From Nocardioides daphniae (GTDB taxonomy: Bacteria; Actinomycetota; Actinomycetes; Propionibacteriales; Nocardioidaceae): a stretch of 64,000 bases of DNA. The stretch is from contig NZ_CP038462.1 of the NCBI RefSeq assembly GCF_004777465.1, positions 2,046,001 through 2,110,000 on the forward strand, read 5' to 3'. Positions within the stretch are counted from its first letter, which is position 1. Each line of letters starts with the position of its first letter. Below, in pieces: positions 36,508 through 46,594 of the stretch. The notes under the pieces are model-generated. The model made no database searches and was not told the DNA's origin. It saw only the letters and a program-made list of their open reading frames with translations. The position numbers and the translations under genes are program-made.

Positions 36508-37268
36508 CCCTCGACCTCCGGGAGCCAGGCGGTGCTCTCGAGCCGTGCGGACAGGAAGTCGACGTAGGCGGCTCGCAGCTCGTCGGGCGTCACGTCGGGT
36601 GTGGAGTTGAGCCACTCGTCCGGCACCTCGGCCACGACCTCCTCGAAAACGGCCCGCGAGAGCACCTGGCGGGCGCGGACGTCCGCTCCCCCCACCTCGG
36701 AGAGGTGACGACGCAGGACGTGGTCGGAGGAGTCCCAGGGCTGCGCGGCGAAGCGGGCAGGATCGGTGACACCGCGGCTCCAGGCGTGGTGGAAGTAGAG
36801 GGACGCCCCGTGGTCGATGACCCAGACGTCTCCGTGCCAGACCAGCAGGTTGGGGTTGCGCCAGCTGCGGTCCACGTTGGCACAGAAGGCGTCGAGCCAC
36901 AGGATCATGCCGTGGTCGGTGGCCGACGCCTCCACGTCGCCGTCGAAGCCGAACGAGCCGGGCAGGAAGTCGACGCCCAGGTTGAGCCCGACGCTGGCGA
37001 CGAGCAGGTCCTGGACCTCGTCGTCCGCCTCGTACCGTGCGATGGCCCGGTCGAGCTCGAGAGGCGACGAGCCGCGGCGTACGCAGCCCGAGCCGGGTGG
37101 CCAGACCGCTCGCGATCACACCTCGGCCACGAGCACGCGCACTCCCTGGCCGGCACCGGCGAACTTGCACACGTACGTCCCGAGGTCGTCGGCCTCGACG
37201 ATCCCGGGCAGGCTGCCGCCCTCGCGCAACGGCGTGACGTACCGGGTGACCTCCACGCGCGGGATCAC
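36504..37268 (-). pseudogene. HipA-family kinase-like protein, two frameshifts
   Basis: A protein of about 255 residues. After an N-terminal GTYVCKFAGAGQG segment comes a kinase-like core with ILWLDAFCANVDRSWRNPN (catalytic Asp and Asn) and VWVIDHGASLYFH (metal-binding Asp), the signs of the HipA fold. HipA kinases phosphorylate translation factors in persister toxins; this short chromosomal type has no proven target. Frame breaks lie near 37117 and 37070. It starts at GTG 37268, overlapping the PPK2 stop, and is followed by DUF3037 in the same operon. Confidence 0.75.
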
Positions 37269-38120
37269 TCGACCACCAACGCCTCGAGGCGGGCGCGCTC
37301 GCCTGCACGTCGAAGTCCGCCTCCGGCCACTGCAGGTCCATCCGGGCGAGGGTGTCGCCAGCAGCGCGGCCACCGCGAGGTTGCGGTACCACTTGCGGTC
37401 GGCCGGGATCACGAACCACCCGGCGTCCGCGTGGTTGGTGCGCTCGAGCGCCACCTCGTACGCCTCCTGGTACTGGGGCCAGAGCGCCCGGTCGTCGACG
37501 TCACCGGGGTTGAACTTCCAGTGCTTGTCGGGGTTGTCGAGGCGCGCCATGAGCCGCTTGCCCTGCTCGGCGGCGCCCACGTGGAGCATGCACTTGAGCA
37601 CGGTGACCCCCTCGGAGACGAGCTCCTGCTCGAACGAGGTGATCTCGTCGTAGCGGCGCTCCACCTCCTCGGGCGAGGAGAGCCCACGTACGCGGTGGAT
37701 CAGGACGTCCTCGTAGTGGCTGCGGTCGAAGACGCCGATGTGCCCGGCAGCCGGCAGCGCCTTGCGGACGCGCCACAGGAAGTCGTGCTCGAGCTCCTCC
37801 GCCGTCGGCGCCTTGAACGCCTTGATCGACAGGCCCTGCGGGTCGACGAGCCCCAAGGCCTTGCGGATCACGCCACCCTTGCCGCTGGTGTCCATGCCTT
37901 GAAGGACCAGGAGGATCCGCCGGGTCTCGCCGCCCTCACGGCTGGCCCACAGGCGCTCCTGCAGGTCAGCCAGCTCGGGGGCGACAGCCGCCAGCGCAGC
38001 CTCGCCAGCCGCCTTGTCCCCGGTGAAACCGGGCGTGCCGTCCGTCGGGATCGAGGTCAGGTCGACCGGGCCGGGCGGCAACGCGAGCTGCGTCGTGTCG
38101 AACGTCTTCTCGTCACCCAT
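37265..38120 (-). pseudogene. ppk2: Polyphosphate kinase 2 family protein, two frameshifts
   Basis: A protein of about 285 residues of the PPK2 family: Walker A QGMDTSGKGGVI at about residue 75, DRSHYEDVLIHRVRG (Walker B-like) and the lid region KWKFNPGDVDDR-like segment (HWKFNPGDVDD). PPK2 enzymes phosphorylate nucleotides with polyphosphate. Frame breaks occur only near the C-terminus, at about 37353 and 37303, after which the conserved end (DTLARMDLQWPEADFDVQ) reads on to a stop at 37265. It starts at ATG 38120, 7 bp from the end of recX. Confidence 0.85.
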
Positions 38121-38127
38121 GCCCCCA

Positions 38128-38673
38128 TCATGGCTGACCGTCGTCGAGCTCCTCCTCGCGCTCCCCCAGCGCGTCGCGCACCACCGCGTACGCCAGGCCG
38201 CTGGAGTAGCCCTTGCGCGCCAGCATCGAGACCAGTCGTCGGGTCGCGGTCTGGTGGCCCACCGACCGCAGGGAACGCATCTTCTTCGCCACCAGGGCCT
38301 CCGCCGCGGCACGCTCGTCGTCGGGGTCGATCTCGCCGATCGCCTCCTTGACGATCTCGTCGTCGACCCCCTTGCGTCGCAGCTCCTGGGCGAGCGCGCG
38401 CCCAGCCAACCCCTTGCCGGGCTGTCGCGAGGCGATCCACATGCGGGCAAAGGCCTCGTCGTCGATCAGCCCGACCTCCTCGAAGCGGTCGAGCAGTCGG
38501 GTCGCGATCTCCTCCGGCACGTTGCGCTGGGCGAGTTTGTCGGCCAGCTGCCGGCGGCTGCGCGCCTGGCCCGTCAGCTGGTCGAGCAGGATCTTGCGCG
38601 CCACCTCTTCGGCGTCCGCAGGCGGACCGGTCTGGACCGGGTCGACGGGGATCTCCCCGGTCCAGGCGGCCAC
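38128..38673 (-). CDS. recX: Regulatory protein RecX
   Basis: A 181-residue RecX made of three-helix repeats: SRRQLADKLAQRNVPEEIATRLLDRFEEVGLIDDEAFAR is the first unit, shown here only by its ends SRRQLADKL and LIDDEAFAR; GLAGRALAQELRRKGVDDEI is the second. RecX binds RecA filaments and limits their activity. It is 45 bp downstream of recA on the same strand and surely cotranscribed. The frame is intact. Confidence 0.93.
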   Translation of the reverse strand: MAAWTGEIPVDPVQTGPPADAEEVARKILLDQLTGQARSRRQLADKLAQRNVPEEIATRLLDRFEEVGLIDDEAFARMWIASRQPGKGLAGRALAQELRRKGVDDEIVKEAIGEIDPDDERAAAEALVAKKMRSLRSVGHQTATRRLVSMLARKGYSSGLAYAVVRDALGEREEELDDGQP

Positions 38674-38718
38674 ACACCCGCGTGCACGTCACCGACCCAC
38701 GGGTCGTTGGCGTGCGGC

Positions 38719-39798
38719 TCAGAAGTCATCGACCCCGATGGGCTCGTCGGACAGGTCGTCCGCCGGAGCGTCCACCTTGGCGCCCACGCCGAGCTTCTCG
38801 AGGATCTTCTTCTCGAGCTCGTTGGCGAGGTCAGGGTTGTCGCGCAGGAAGTTGCGGGCGTTCTCCTTGCCCTGGCCCAGCTGGTCGCCTTCGTAGGTGT
38901 ACCAAGCACCGGCCTTGCGGACCAGGCCCGCCTCGACACCCACGTCGATGAGGCCACCCTCGCGGCTGATCCCCTTGCCGTACATGATGTCGAACTCGGC
39001 CTGCTTGAACGGCGGAGCGACCTTGTTCTTGACCACCTTGACGCGGGTGCGGTTGCCGACCATCTCCTGGCCGTCCTTCAGCGTCTCGATGCGACGCACG
39101 TCCAGACGCACCGACGAGTAGAACTTGAGCGCGCGACCACCGGTCGTGGTCTCGGGCGAGCCGAACATCACGCCGATCTTCTCGCGCAGCTGGTTGATGA
39201 AGATCGCGGTGGTGCCGGAGTTGTTCAGGGCACCGGTCATCTTGCGGAGCGCCTGGCTCATCAGTCGCGCCTGGAGGCCGACGTGGCTGTCTCCCATCTC
39301 GCCTTCGATCTCGGCGCGGGGCACCAGCGCCGCCACGGAGTCGATGACGATGAGGTCGAGCGCACCCGAGCGGATCAGCATGTCGGCGATCTCGAGGGCC
39401 TGCTCACCGGAGTCGGGCTGGGAGACCAGCAGGGCGTCGGTGTCGACGCCGAGGTTCTTCGCGTACTCCGGGTCGAGCGCGTGCTCGGCGTCGATGAAGG
39501 CCACGATGCCGCCGGCCGCCTGGGCACTCGCCACGGCGTGGAGCGCGACGGTCGTCTTACCGGAGGACTCCGGGCCGTAGATCTCGACGACACGGCCGCG
39601 CGGCAGGCCGCCGAGGCCCAGCGCGACGTCGAGCGCGATGGCGCCCGTGGGGATGACCTCCAGCGGAGCGCGGGTCTCGTCGCCGAGACGCATCACCGAC
39701 CCCTTGCCGAAGGACTTCTCGATGTTGGCGAGAGCGGCGTCGAGGGCCTTGCCGCGGTCGCCGCCGCCACCCTTGTTCGTGTTCTTCGGTGCAGCCAT
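38719..39798 (-). CDS. recA: Recombinase RecA
   Basis: A 359-residue RecA. Walker A GPESSGKT is at residues 75-82, Walker [11 protein letters not shown] about residue 150, with L1/L2 loop segments ([34 protein letters not shown]). It forms filaments on ssDNA for homologous recombination and triggers LexA cleavage. I chose the ATG at 39798 ([10 protein letters not shown]). There is no intein. A LexA-type box lies 138 bp upstream. Confidence 0.98.
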   Translation of the reverse strand: MAAPKNTNKGGGGDRGKALDAALANIEKSFGKGSVMRLGDETRAPLEVIPTGAIALDVALGLGGLPRGRVVEIYGPESSGKTTVALHAVASAQAAGGIVAFIDAEHALDPEYAKNLGVDTDALLVSQPDSGEQALEIADMLIRSGALDLIVIDSVAALVPRAEIEGEMGDSHVGLQARLMSQALRKMTGALNNSGTTAIFINQLREKIGVMFGSPETTTGGRALKFYSSVRLDVRRIETLKDGQEMVGNRTRVKVVKNKVAPPFKQAEFDIMYGKGISREGGLIDVGVEAGLVRKAGAWYTYEGDQLGQGKENARNFLRDNPDLANELEKKILEKLGVGAKVDAPADDLSDEPIGVDDF

Positions 39799-39935
39799 GG
39801 TGTTCGTTTCCCATCCGGTCGTCGGTGATGCAGGTACGTCTCCGACGCTAGAGCGAGCCACCGACAAAAAGCCTGATCAGCCTGTCGAGCTGTGGACTAC
39901 CTCGCCCTGCGTCGTACCTGTGGAGACGACAGTAC

Positions 39936-39951
39936 CCGAACAGGTGTTCGA
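39936..39951 (-). promoter_or_regulatory. SOS (LexA) box upstream of recA
   Basis: The sequence CGAAC-AGGT-GTTCG (with outer C/A) is a perfect 5-bp dyad with a 4-base spacer, the consensus LexA box of actinobacteria (CGAACN4GTTCG). It lies in the short gap between recA and the MFS gene, upstream of recA. Confidence 0.85.
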
Positions 39952-39957
39952 CACGGA

Positions 39958-41229
39958 TCAGTGGTGCCGGGCGTGTCGCAACCCGGCAACACCCGCCAGC
40001 AGGACCGCCAGGGCGAGCACCGCCGCGTACGCGTTGAGGGCCCCGTAGCCCCACGTCCCGACGATGACGCCGGCGAGCGCGCTCGCCGCGGCGGCGGCCA
40101 GGGACATGGTCATGTCAGCGGCTCCCTGAACGTCGGCGCGCACCTCCAGCGGCGCGTGCTCGGCGAGCAGGGTCGAGGCGGCGATCGTCGAGATCGACCA
40201 CCCCAGCCCCAGCAGGAAGAGCCCGGAGAAGATCTGCCACGAGCTGCCCTGCGGCGAGAGGCCACTCAGCAGCAGCGCCAGCAGCAGCACCCCCGCCCCC
40301 ACGACCAGGAGCCTCGCCCGCCCCCACTGGTCGGCGGCCCACCCCGCGACGGGCGCAAACGCGAACATGCCCAGCACGTGGAACGAGATGACGAAGCCGA
40401 TCACCCGCAGCTCCGCACCGCCGTGCTCCATGTGCAGCGGCGTCATGACCATCACCGCGACCATCGTGGCGTGCGCCCCGGCCAGGCCCAGGGTGGCGGC
40501 GACCAGCAACGGGTGGCTGCGCAGCGCCTTCCACACCTCGCCCAGGGAGGGCGCGGTCGGCACCTGCCCGACACGCGCCGAGGAGTCGTCGCTCAGTTGG
40601 CGCGCCAGGACGAGCGGGTCCGGGCGCAGCAGCAGGGCCGCCAGCAGCGCTGCCGCCGCGGTCCCCAGCGCGCCGAAGACGAACGGCCCGGTCAGCTCGG
40701 GCACGCGCAGCGCGTCAGCGACGTCCGCGGCAGGCCCGGTGAGGTTGGGGCCGACCACGGCACCCAACGTGGTGGCCCAGACGACCACGGAGAGGGCACG
40801 CGCCTTGTGCGCCGGCGCGGCCAGGTCGGTCGCGGCGTAGCGCGCCGCGTTGTTGGAGGCGGATGCCGAGCCGAGCAGGACCATCCCGACCAGCAGCAGC
40901 GTGATGGAGCCCAGCGTCCCGGCGAGCACCGCCAGCAGGGCGCCACAGGCCGCGGTCAGGTAGCCCGTCACCAGACCGGTCCGGCGACCACGGCGTGACA
41001 TCAACCGGGCGATCAGGAAGGCGGCGACGGCAGTGCCGAGCACCTGGAAGGTCTGCGCCAGCCCGGCCATCTCCTCCGACCCCGAGAGGTCGCGGGCGAG
41101 CAGCGACGAGGTCGCGATGCCGATGGTGATGCCCAGTGCGCCGGTCGCCTGGACGGCCACGAGGCTGCCCACGGTGCGGCGTTGGACCGCCGCGACGTCC
41201 AACGGCGCCTCGGTACGAGGAAGCGTCAC
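39958..41229 (-). CDS. Major facilitator superfamily transporter
   Basis: A 423-residue MFS protein with 12 predicted helices in two halves and the motif region LIARLMSRRGRRTG after helix 2-3. It is expected to export or import a small molecule by proton coupling; the substrate is unknown. It starts at GTG 41229, overlapping the stop of DUF3046 (GTGA), so it is in an operon with the two genes upstream. Its end is only 7 bp from the recA SOS box. Confidence 0.85.
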   Translation of the reverse strand: MTLPRTEAPLDVAAVQRRTVGSLVAVQATGALGITIGIATSSLLARDLSGSEEMAGLAQTFQVLGTAVAAFLIARLMSRRGRRTGLVTGYLTAACGALLAVLAGTLGSITLLLVGMVLLGSASASNNAARYAATDLAAPAHKARALSVVVWATTLGAVVGPNLTGPAADVADALRVPELTGPFVFGALGTAAAALLAALLLRPDPLVLARQLSDDSSARVGQVPTAPSLGEVWKALRSHPLLVAATLGLAGAHATMVAVMVMTPLHMEHGGAELRVIGFVISFHVLGMFAFAPVAGWAADQWGRARLLVVGAGVLLLALLLSGLSPQGSSWQIFSGLFLLGLGWSISTIAASTLLAEHAPLEVRADVQGAADMTMSLAAAAASALAGVIVGTWGYGALNAYAAVLALAVLLAGVAGLRHARHH

Positions 41230-41420
41230 CGCAGGCGCTCGGGCAGCTCGAGGGTGCGCCACACCGCGCGCCAGACCTCCTTGGGCGCCACGCCCGCGGC
41301 CAACGCCTCGGAGGCCGTGCGGGAGCCGAGCTCAGGGATCACGAACAGCTCTGCCCAGCTGCGGGAGGAGGCCTCACCCAGCGCCTCGTCCATCCGCGTC
41401 CAGAACTCCGTGTGCCTCAT
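41226..41420 (-). CDS. DUF3046 protein
   Basis: A 64-residue protein (MRHTEFWTRMDEALGEA, then WRTLELPERLR) of the DUF3046 family, a small actinobacterial protein of unknown function conserved close to recA. Its ATG overlaps the DinB-like stop (ATGA) and its stop overlaps the MFS start, which makes a tightly coupled three-gene unit. Confidence 0.88.
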   Translation of the reverse strand: MRHTEFWTRMDEALGEASSRSWAELFVIPELGSRTASEALAAGVAPKEVWRAVWRTLELPERLR

Positions 41421-41995
41421 CGTCCGTCGCCCTGGGCCCGCGGGACCGGGCGACCCACGTCGTGGAGGTGGTGGAGCACGTCGTGGAGGTGGTACTGCCC
41501 CAGGGTCCTCACCGTGAAGAGGCTGCCGTTGCTGCGGCGTCCGGGACGGTCGTACGCCTCGGGGGTCACGCTGGCCCACAGCCCGGCGGCGTGCCCCGCG
41601 GCCTCCACCAGCTCCACGTCGACGACGGCCGGGTCCTGCTCCCAGTAGCGCTCGGCCACCGCGGTCTCGTCCTGGTCCCAGTTGTCGAAGACCGGGTCGT
41701 CCTGCTCCAGCATCAGGTCGAGTCGGGCCGCCATGGTGCGGTGCACGTCGCGCACGTGGCAGGCGTACTCCAAGGCCGACCAGGTGGTCGGCGCGGGCCG
41801 CTGGGTGGCGTCCGGAGCCCTGAGCGCCTCACCGAACTCGAGCGCGGAGTCGTGGAGCAGGCCTGCGAGCGCAGGGACCTCGAGGTCGCCGGAGGCGACG
41901 CCGCACTCCTCGCACGGGCGCTCCAGCACCCACGTCCAGTCCTTGGTCTCGGGGGTGATCGCCTGGGGGTCGGGGGTGGGGCGCTCGTCTGCCAT
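41417..41995 (-). CDS. DinB-like superfamily protein
   Basis: A 192-residue four-helix-bundle protein with the spaced histidines of the DinB/YfiT superfamily (CHVRDVHRTMAARLDLM, and YHLHDVLHHLHDVG near the C-terminus), plus an N-terminal WTWVLERPCEECG segment. Relatives are metal-dependent thiol transferases (for example mycothiol-dependent) or are uncharacterised. I chose the ATG at 41995 (MADERPTPDP). It is divergent from lhr. Confidence 0.8.
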   Translation of the reverse strand: MADERPTPDPQAITPETKDWTWVLERPCEECGVASGDLEVPALAGLLHDSALEFGEALRAPDATQRPAPTTWSALEYACHVRDVHRTMAARLDLMLEQDDPVFDNWDQDETAVAERYWEQDPAVVDVELVEAAGHAAGLWASVTPEAYDRPGRRSNGSLFTVRTLGQYHLHDVLHHLHDVGRPVPRAQGDGR

Positions 41996-42088
41996 GGCCA
42001 CATGGAACCAGCCCGCGGTCGTCCGGGACAAACAGGTTCCCCCGCGCGACCAGGTGTAGGTGTCGGACCTCGGTGACAAGATGACGCC

Positions 42089-45000
42089 GTGCCCGCGCTC
42101 GACGCCTTCAGCGCCCCGACCCGTGAATGGTTCGAGGCTGCGTTCGCCGCGCCCACCCCCGCCCAGGAGGGTGCGTGGGACGCGATCAACCGCAGGCAGC
42201 ACGCCCTGGTGGTGGCGCCGACCGGTTCGGGCAAGACGCTCAGTGCCTTCCTCTCCGCGCTCGACCGGGTACTGACCCAGGAGCCGGAGGCCGACGCACC
42301 GGCCTGCCGCGTGCTCTACGTCTCGCCGCTCAAGGCGCTGGCCGTCGACGTCGAGCGCAACCTCCGCGCTCCGCTCGCCGGCATCCGGCACACCGCGGAC
42401 CGCCTCGGCGTCCCCGTCCGCGACGTACGCGTGGGGTTGCGCTCCGGCGACACCGACGCGGCCGAGCGTCGTCGTCAGGCCACCAAGCCACCGGACATCC
42501 TCATCACCACCCCCGAGTCGCTGTTCCTGATGCTCACCAGCCAGGCGCGCGAGGCGTTGCGGGGGGTCGACACGGTGATCCTCGACGAGGTCCACGCCGT
42601 CGCCGGGACGAAGCGCGGTGCCCACCTGGCCATCAGCCTCGAGCGGCTGGACCACCTGCTCCCCCGCCCGGCTCAGCAGCGGATCGGCCTGAGCGCGACC
42701 GTGCGCCCGATCGACGAGGTCGCCCGCTTCCTCGGCGGCGCGGCACCGGTCGAGGTGGTGGCCCCGCCGAGCCACAAGGAGTGGGACCTCAAGGTCGTTG
42801 TGCCGGTCGAGGACATGACCGCCCCCGGCGAGGTCGGCGGTGCCGACGACCCGGACGCCCCCTCCTCACCCTCCCTGTGGCCGCACGTAGAGGAGCACGT
42901 GGTCGACCTGGTCGAGCAGCACCGCTCGACGATCGTCTTCGCCAACTCCCGGCGGCTGGCCGAGCGCCTCACCGCGCGGCTCAACGAGATCGCGACGACC
43001 CGCGCCGGCGGCGACCTGACCGAGGGGCACCGCCCCGCCAGCCTGGTGGGCGGATCGGGCGTGGCCCAGGGCGGCGCGGAGGTCGTGATCGCCAAGGCCC
43101 ACCACGGTTCGGTCTCCAAGGAGCAGCGGGCCCTCATCGAGGACGACCTCAAGAACGGGCGCCTGCCCTGCGTGGTGGCGACCAGCAGCCTCGAGCTGGG
43201 CATCGACATGGGTGCGGTCGACCTCGTCGTGCAGATCGAGTCGCCCCCCTCGGTGGCCAGTGCCCTGCAGCGCGTCGGTCGTGCCGGGCACCAGGTCGGC
43301 GAGGTGAGCCGGGGCGTGCTGATGCCGAAGCACCGCGGCGACCTGGCCCAGACGACCGTGGCGGTCAGCCGGATGCGCTCCGGTGGCATCGAGGCGCTAC
43401 GGATCCCTGCGAACCCCCTCGACGTGCTGGCCCAGCAGGTGGTCGCGGCCGTCGCCATGGACGAGTGGGAGGTCGATGACTTCTACACGCTCGTCCAACG
43501 CGCCGCGCCGTACGCCGCCCTGCCGCGCAGTGCGTACGAGGCGACGTTGGACCTGCTCAGCGGCCGCTACCCCAGCGAGGAGTTCGCCGAGCTGCGCCCC
43601 CGTCTGGTCTGGGACCGGGTCGCCGACACCTTGACTGCCCGGCCCGGCGCCCAGCGACTGGCGGTGACGAGCGGTGGCACCATCCCCGATCGCGGTCTCT
43701 TCGGCGTCCACCTCGTCGGTGAGGGGTCGGGTCGTCGGGTCGGCGAGCTCGACGAGGAGATGGTCTACGAGTCGCGGGTGGGTGACGTCTTCGCGCTGGG
43801 CGCCACCAGCTGGCGGATCGAGGAGATCACCCACGACCGGGTGCTGGTGTCGCCGGCGCCGGGCATCCCGGGGCGCCTGCCCTTCTGGAAGGGCGACACG
43901 CTGGGTCGCCCCGCCGAGATGGGCGCGGCGATCGGTGACCTCGTCCGCACCCTGACGACGCTCTCGCCCGAGGCCGCCCGGCAGCACGTGCGCGACGAGG
44001 GGCTCGACGCGTACGCCGCAGACAACCTGGTGCGCTACATCGAGGAGCAGCGCGAGGCCACCGGGGTCGTGCCCACCGACTCCCACGTGCTCGTCGAGCG
44101 GTGCCGCGACGAGCTCGGCGACTGGCGCCTGGTCCTGCACTCGCCGTGGGGCACGTCGGTGCACGCGCCGTGGGCGCTGGCGATCAACGCCCGGCTGCGC
44201 GAGCGGTACGGCGTCGAGACCCAGGCGATGGCGAGCGACGACGGCATCGTGATCCGCGTGCCCGACACCGACGCCGAGCCGCCCGACGCCTCGCTCGTGG
44301 TCTTCGACCCCGAGGAGATCGAGGCCATCGTCACCACGGAGGTCGGTGGCTCGGCGCTCTTCGCGAGCCGCTTCCGCGAGTGCGCCGCGCGTGCGCTGCT
44401 CCTGCCGCGCCGCGACCCCGGACGCCGCTCCCCGCTGTGGCAGCAGCGCCAGCGCAGCGCCCAGCTGCTCGAGGTGGCCGCCCAGTACCCGTCGTTCCCG
44501 ATCGTCCTGGAGGCGGTGCGCGAGTGCCTCCAGGACGTCTACGACCTCCCCGCCCTGGTGTCGGTGCTGCGCTCGATCGAGCGGCGCGAGGTCACGGTCA
44601 CCGACGTCGAGACCCAGCACCCGTCCCCGTTCGCCGGGTCGCTGCTCTTCGGCTACGTCGCGCAGTTCCTGTACGAGGGCGACTCGCCGCTCGCCGAGCG
44701 GCGCGCCGCCGCCCTGTCGCTCGACCCGGCCCTGCTGGCCCAGCTGCTGGGGCGCAGCGAGCTGAGAGAGCTGCTCGACCCCGCGGTGATCGACGAGGTC
44801 GAGAGTGAGGTGCAGTGGCTGGCCGAGAGCCGCCGCGCGAAGGACGCCGAGGCGGTCGCCGACATGCTGCGCCTGCTCGGCCCGCTCACCACCGAGGAGG
44901 TGGCGCAGCGCAGCACCGAGCCTGACTCCGCCCTCGGGTGGCTGGAGTCGCTGGCCGGGTCGCGCCGCGTCGCCCGGGTCCGGATCGCCGGTGTCGAGAT

Positions 45001-46594
45001 GTGGTGCACGGTCGAGGAGGTCGCGCGCCTGCGCGACGGGCTGGGCGTGCCGGTGCCCGCCGGGGTCCCCGCCGTCTTCACCGAGCCGTCGGAGGACCCG
45101 CTCGGTGAGCTGCTCGGTCGCTACGCGCGTACGCACGGCCCCTTCACCCCGTCGGAGCCCGCGACCCGCTTCGGCCTGGGCGTGGCGGTCGTACGCCAGA
45201 CCCTCGCCCGCCTGGTCGCACGGGGCCGGCTCGTCGAGGGCGAGTTCCGACCCGACGGCGAGGGGCAGGAGTGGTGCGACGCCGAGGTCCTGCGCCGCAT
45301 CCGCCGACGTTCCCTGGCCGCGTTGCGGCAGGAGGTCGAGCCGGTCTCCCCCGAGGCGTTGGCGCGGTTCCTGCCGGTGTGGCAGAAGGTGGCCGGGAGC
45401 GCGACCCGCGTCGGGCTCTGGGGCATCGACGGCGTCCTGACCGTGGTCGACCAGCTGGCCGGCTGCCCGGTCCCCGCGAGCGCGCTGGAGTCGCTGGTCC
45501 TGCCCGCGCGTGTCCGCGACTACGAACCCTCGTACCTCGACGAGCTCACCGCGTCCGGGGAGGTGCTGTGGGCCGGCCACGGCGCCCTCCCCGGGACCGA
45601 CGGATGGATCAGCCTGCACCCGGCCGACCAGGCCCACCTCACCCTGCCGCCGCCCGACGAGACCGAGCTCGACCCGCTCGCGCTCTCCGTGCTGGAGGCG
45701 CTCGCCCCCGGCGGTGCGTGGTTCTTCCGCCAGCTGTCTGACCTGGTCAAGAGCACTGACGACCGGGCGCTGAGCACGGCTCTGTGGAGCCTCGTGTGGA
45801 GCGGGCACGTCTCTGGTGACACCGTCGTGCCGCTCCGCGGCCTGCTGCGCGGCGGCTCCACGGCCCACCGCTCGCGTCGCAAGCCACCGCGTGCCGCCCG
45901 GATGCCGTCACGCACCGGCCCACCGGAGACGGCAGGACGCTGGTCGCTCCTGCCGCAGCGGGAGACCGACCCGACGCGGGTGGCCCACGCCCGGGCCGGG
46001 CTCCTGCTGGAGCGGCACGGCGTCGTCACCCGCGGGGCGGTCGCCTCCGAGCGGGTCCCGGGCGGGTTCGCCGCTGTCTACCGGGTGCTCGGCGCCCTGG
46101 AGGAGAACGGGCGTTGCCGACGCGGCTACTTCGTGGAGGGTCTCGGCGCCGCACAGTTCGGCACGGCCGGCTCCGTGGACCGGCTGCGCACCTTCGCCGA
46201 CGCGCCCGAGGAGCGGGCCGCTGAGCCGGTGGCCCTGGCCCTGGCTGCGACCGACCCGGCCAACCCCTACGGCGCCGCGCTGCCGTGGCCGGAGTCCACC
46301 GGCCACCGCCCCGGACGCAAGGCCGGCGCCGTGGTGGTGCTGGTCGACGGCCGCCTGGTCCTCTACGTGGAGCGCGGCGGCAAGACCCTGTTGACCTGGG
46401 GCGAAGAGGAGCACGACCTCCGCCCTGCGGCCGCTGCCCTGGCCGACGCCGTACGACGCGGCACCCTCGGCCAGCTGACGGTGGAGAAGGCCGACGGGGA
46501 GCCCCTGCTCGGCTCGGGCGAGTCGGCGCTGCGCACGGCGATGAACGAGGCCGGCTTCGTCACCACGCCACGGGGGCTGAGGATCCGTGCCTGA
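42089..46594 (+). CDS. lhr: ATP-dependent helicase Lhr
   Basis: A 1501-residue superfamily 2 helicase of the long Lhr type. Walker A APTGSGKT at residues 43-50, the DEVH box in VILDEVHAVAG, motif III SATVRP, and the second RecA domain with SLELGIDMGAVDLVVQI and QRVGRAGHQ are followed by the Lhr winged-helix and beta-barrel region and a long C-terminal domain of unknown fold. It unwinds DNA or RNA:DNA duplexes and is linked to DNA repair in mycobacteria. The frame is intact over 4.5 kb, and it overlaps nei by 8 bp. Confidence 0.95.
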   Translation: MPALDAFSAPTREWFEAAFAAPTPAQEGAWDAINRRQHALVVAPTGSGKTLSAFLSALDRVLTQEPEADAPACRVLYVSPLKALAVDVERNLRAPLAGIRHTADRLGVPVRDVRVGLRSGDTDAAERRRQATKPPDILITTPESLFLMLTSQAREALRGVDTVILDEVHAVAGTKRGAHLAISLERLDHLLPRPAQQRIGLSATVRPIDEVARFLGGAAPVEVVAPPSHKEWDLKVVVPVEDMTAPGEVGGADDPDAPSSPSLWPHVEEHVVDLVEQHRSTIVFANSRRLAERLTARLNEIATTRAGGDLTEGHRPASLVGGSGVAQGGAEVVIAKAHHGSVSKEQRALIEDDLKNGRLPCVVATSSLELGIDMGAVDLVVQIESPPSVASALQRVGRAGHQVGEVSRGVLMPKHRGDLAQTTVAVSRMRSGGIEALRIPANPLDVLAQQVVAAVAMDEWEVDDFYTLVQRAAPYAALPRSAYEATLDLLSGRYPSEEFAELRPRLVWDRVADTLTARPGAQRLAVTSGGTIPDRGLFGVHLVGEGSGRRVGELDEEMVYESRVGDVFALGATSWRIEEITHDRVLVSPAPGIPGRLPFWKGDTLGRPAEMGAAIGDLVRTLTTLSPEAARQHVRDEGLDAYAADNLVRYIEEQREATGVVPTDSHVLVERCRDELGDWRLVLHSPWGTSVHAPWALAINARLRERYGVETQAMASDDGIVIRVPDTDAEPPDASLVVFDPEEIEAIVTTEVGGSALFASRFRECAARALLLPRRDPGRRSPLWQQRQRSAQLLEVAAQYPSFPIVLEAVRECLQDVYDLPALVSVLRSIERREVTVTDVETQHPSPFAGSLLFGYVAQFLYEGDSPLAERRAAALSLDPALLAQLLGRSELRELLDPAVIDEVESEVQWLAESRRAKDAEAVADMLRLLGPLTTEEVAQRSTEPDSALGWLESLAGSRRVARVRIAGVEMWCTVEEVARLRDGLGVPVPAGVPAVFTEPSEDPLGELLGRYARTHGPFTPSEPATRFGLGVAVVRQTLARLVARGRLVEGEFRPDGEGQEWCDAEVLRRIRRRSLAALRQEVEPVSPEALARFLPVWQKVAGSATRVGLWGIDGVLTVVDQLAGCPVPASALESLVLPARVRDYEPSYLDELTASGEVLWAGHGALPGTDGWISLHPADQAHLTLPPPDETELDPLALSVLEALAPGGAWFFRQLSDLVKSTDDRALSTALWSLVWSGHVSGDTVVPLRGLLRGGSTAHRSRRKPPRAARMPSRTGPPETAGRWSLLPQRETDPTRVAHARAGLLLERHGVVTRGAVASERVPGGFAAVYRVLGALEENGRCRRGYFVEGLGAAQFGTAGSVDRLRTFADAPEERAAEPVALALAATDPANPYGAALPWPESTGHRPGRKAGAVVVLVDGRLVLYVERGGKTLLTWGEEEHDLRPAAAALADAVRRGTLGQLTVEKADGEPLLGSGESALRTAMNEAGFVTTPRGLRIRA

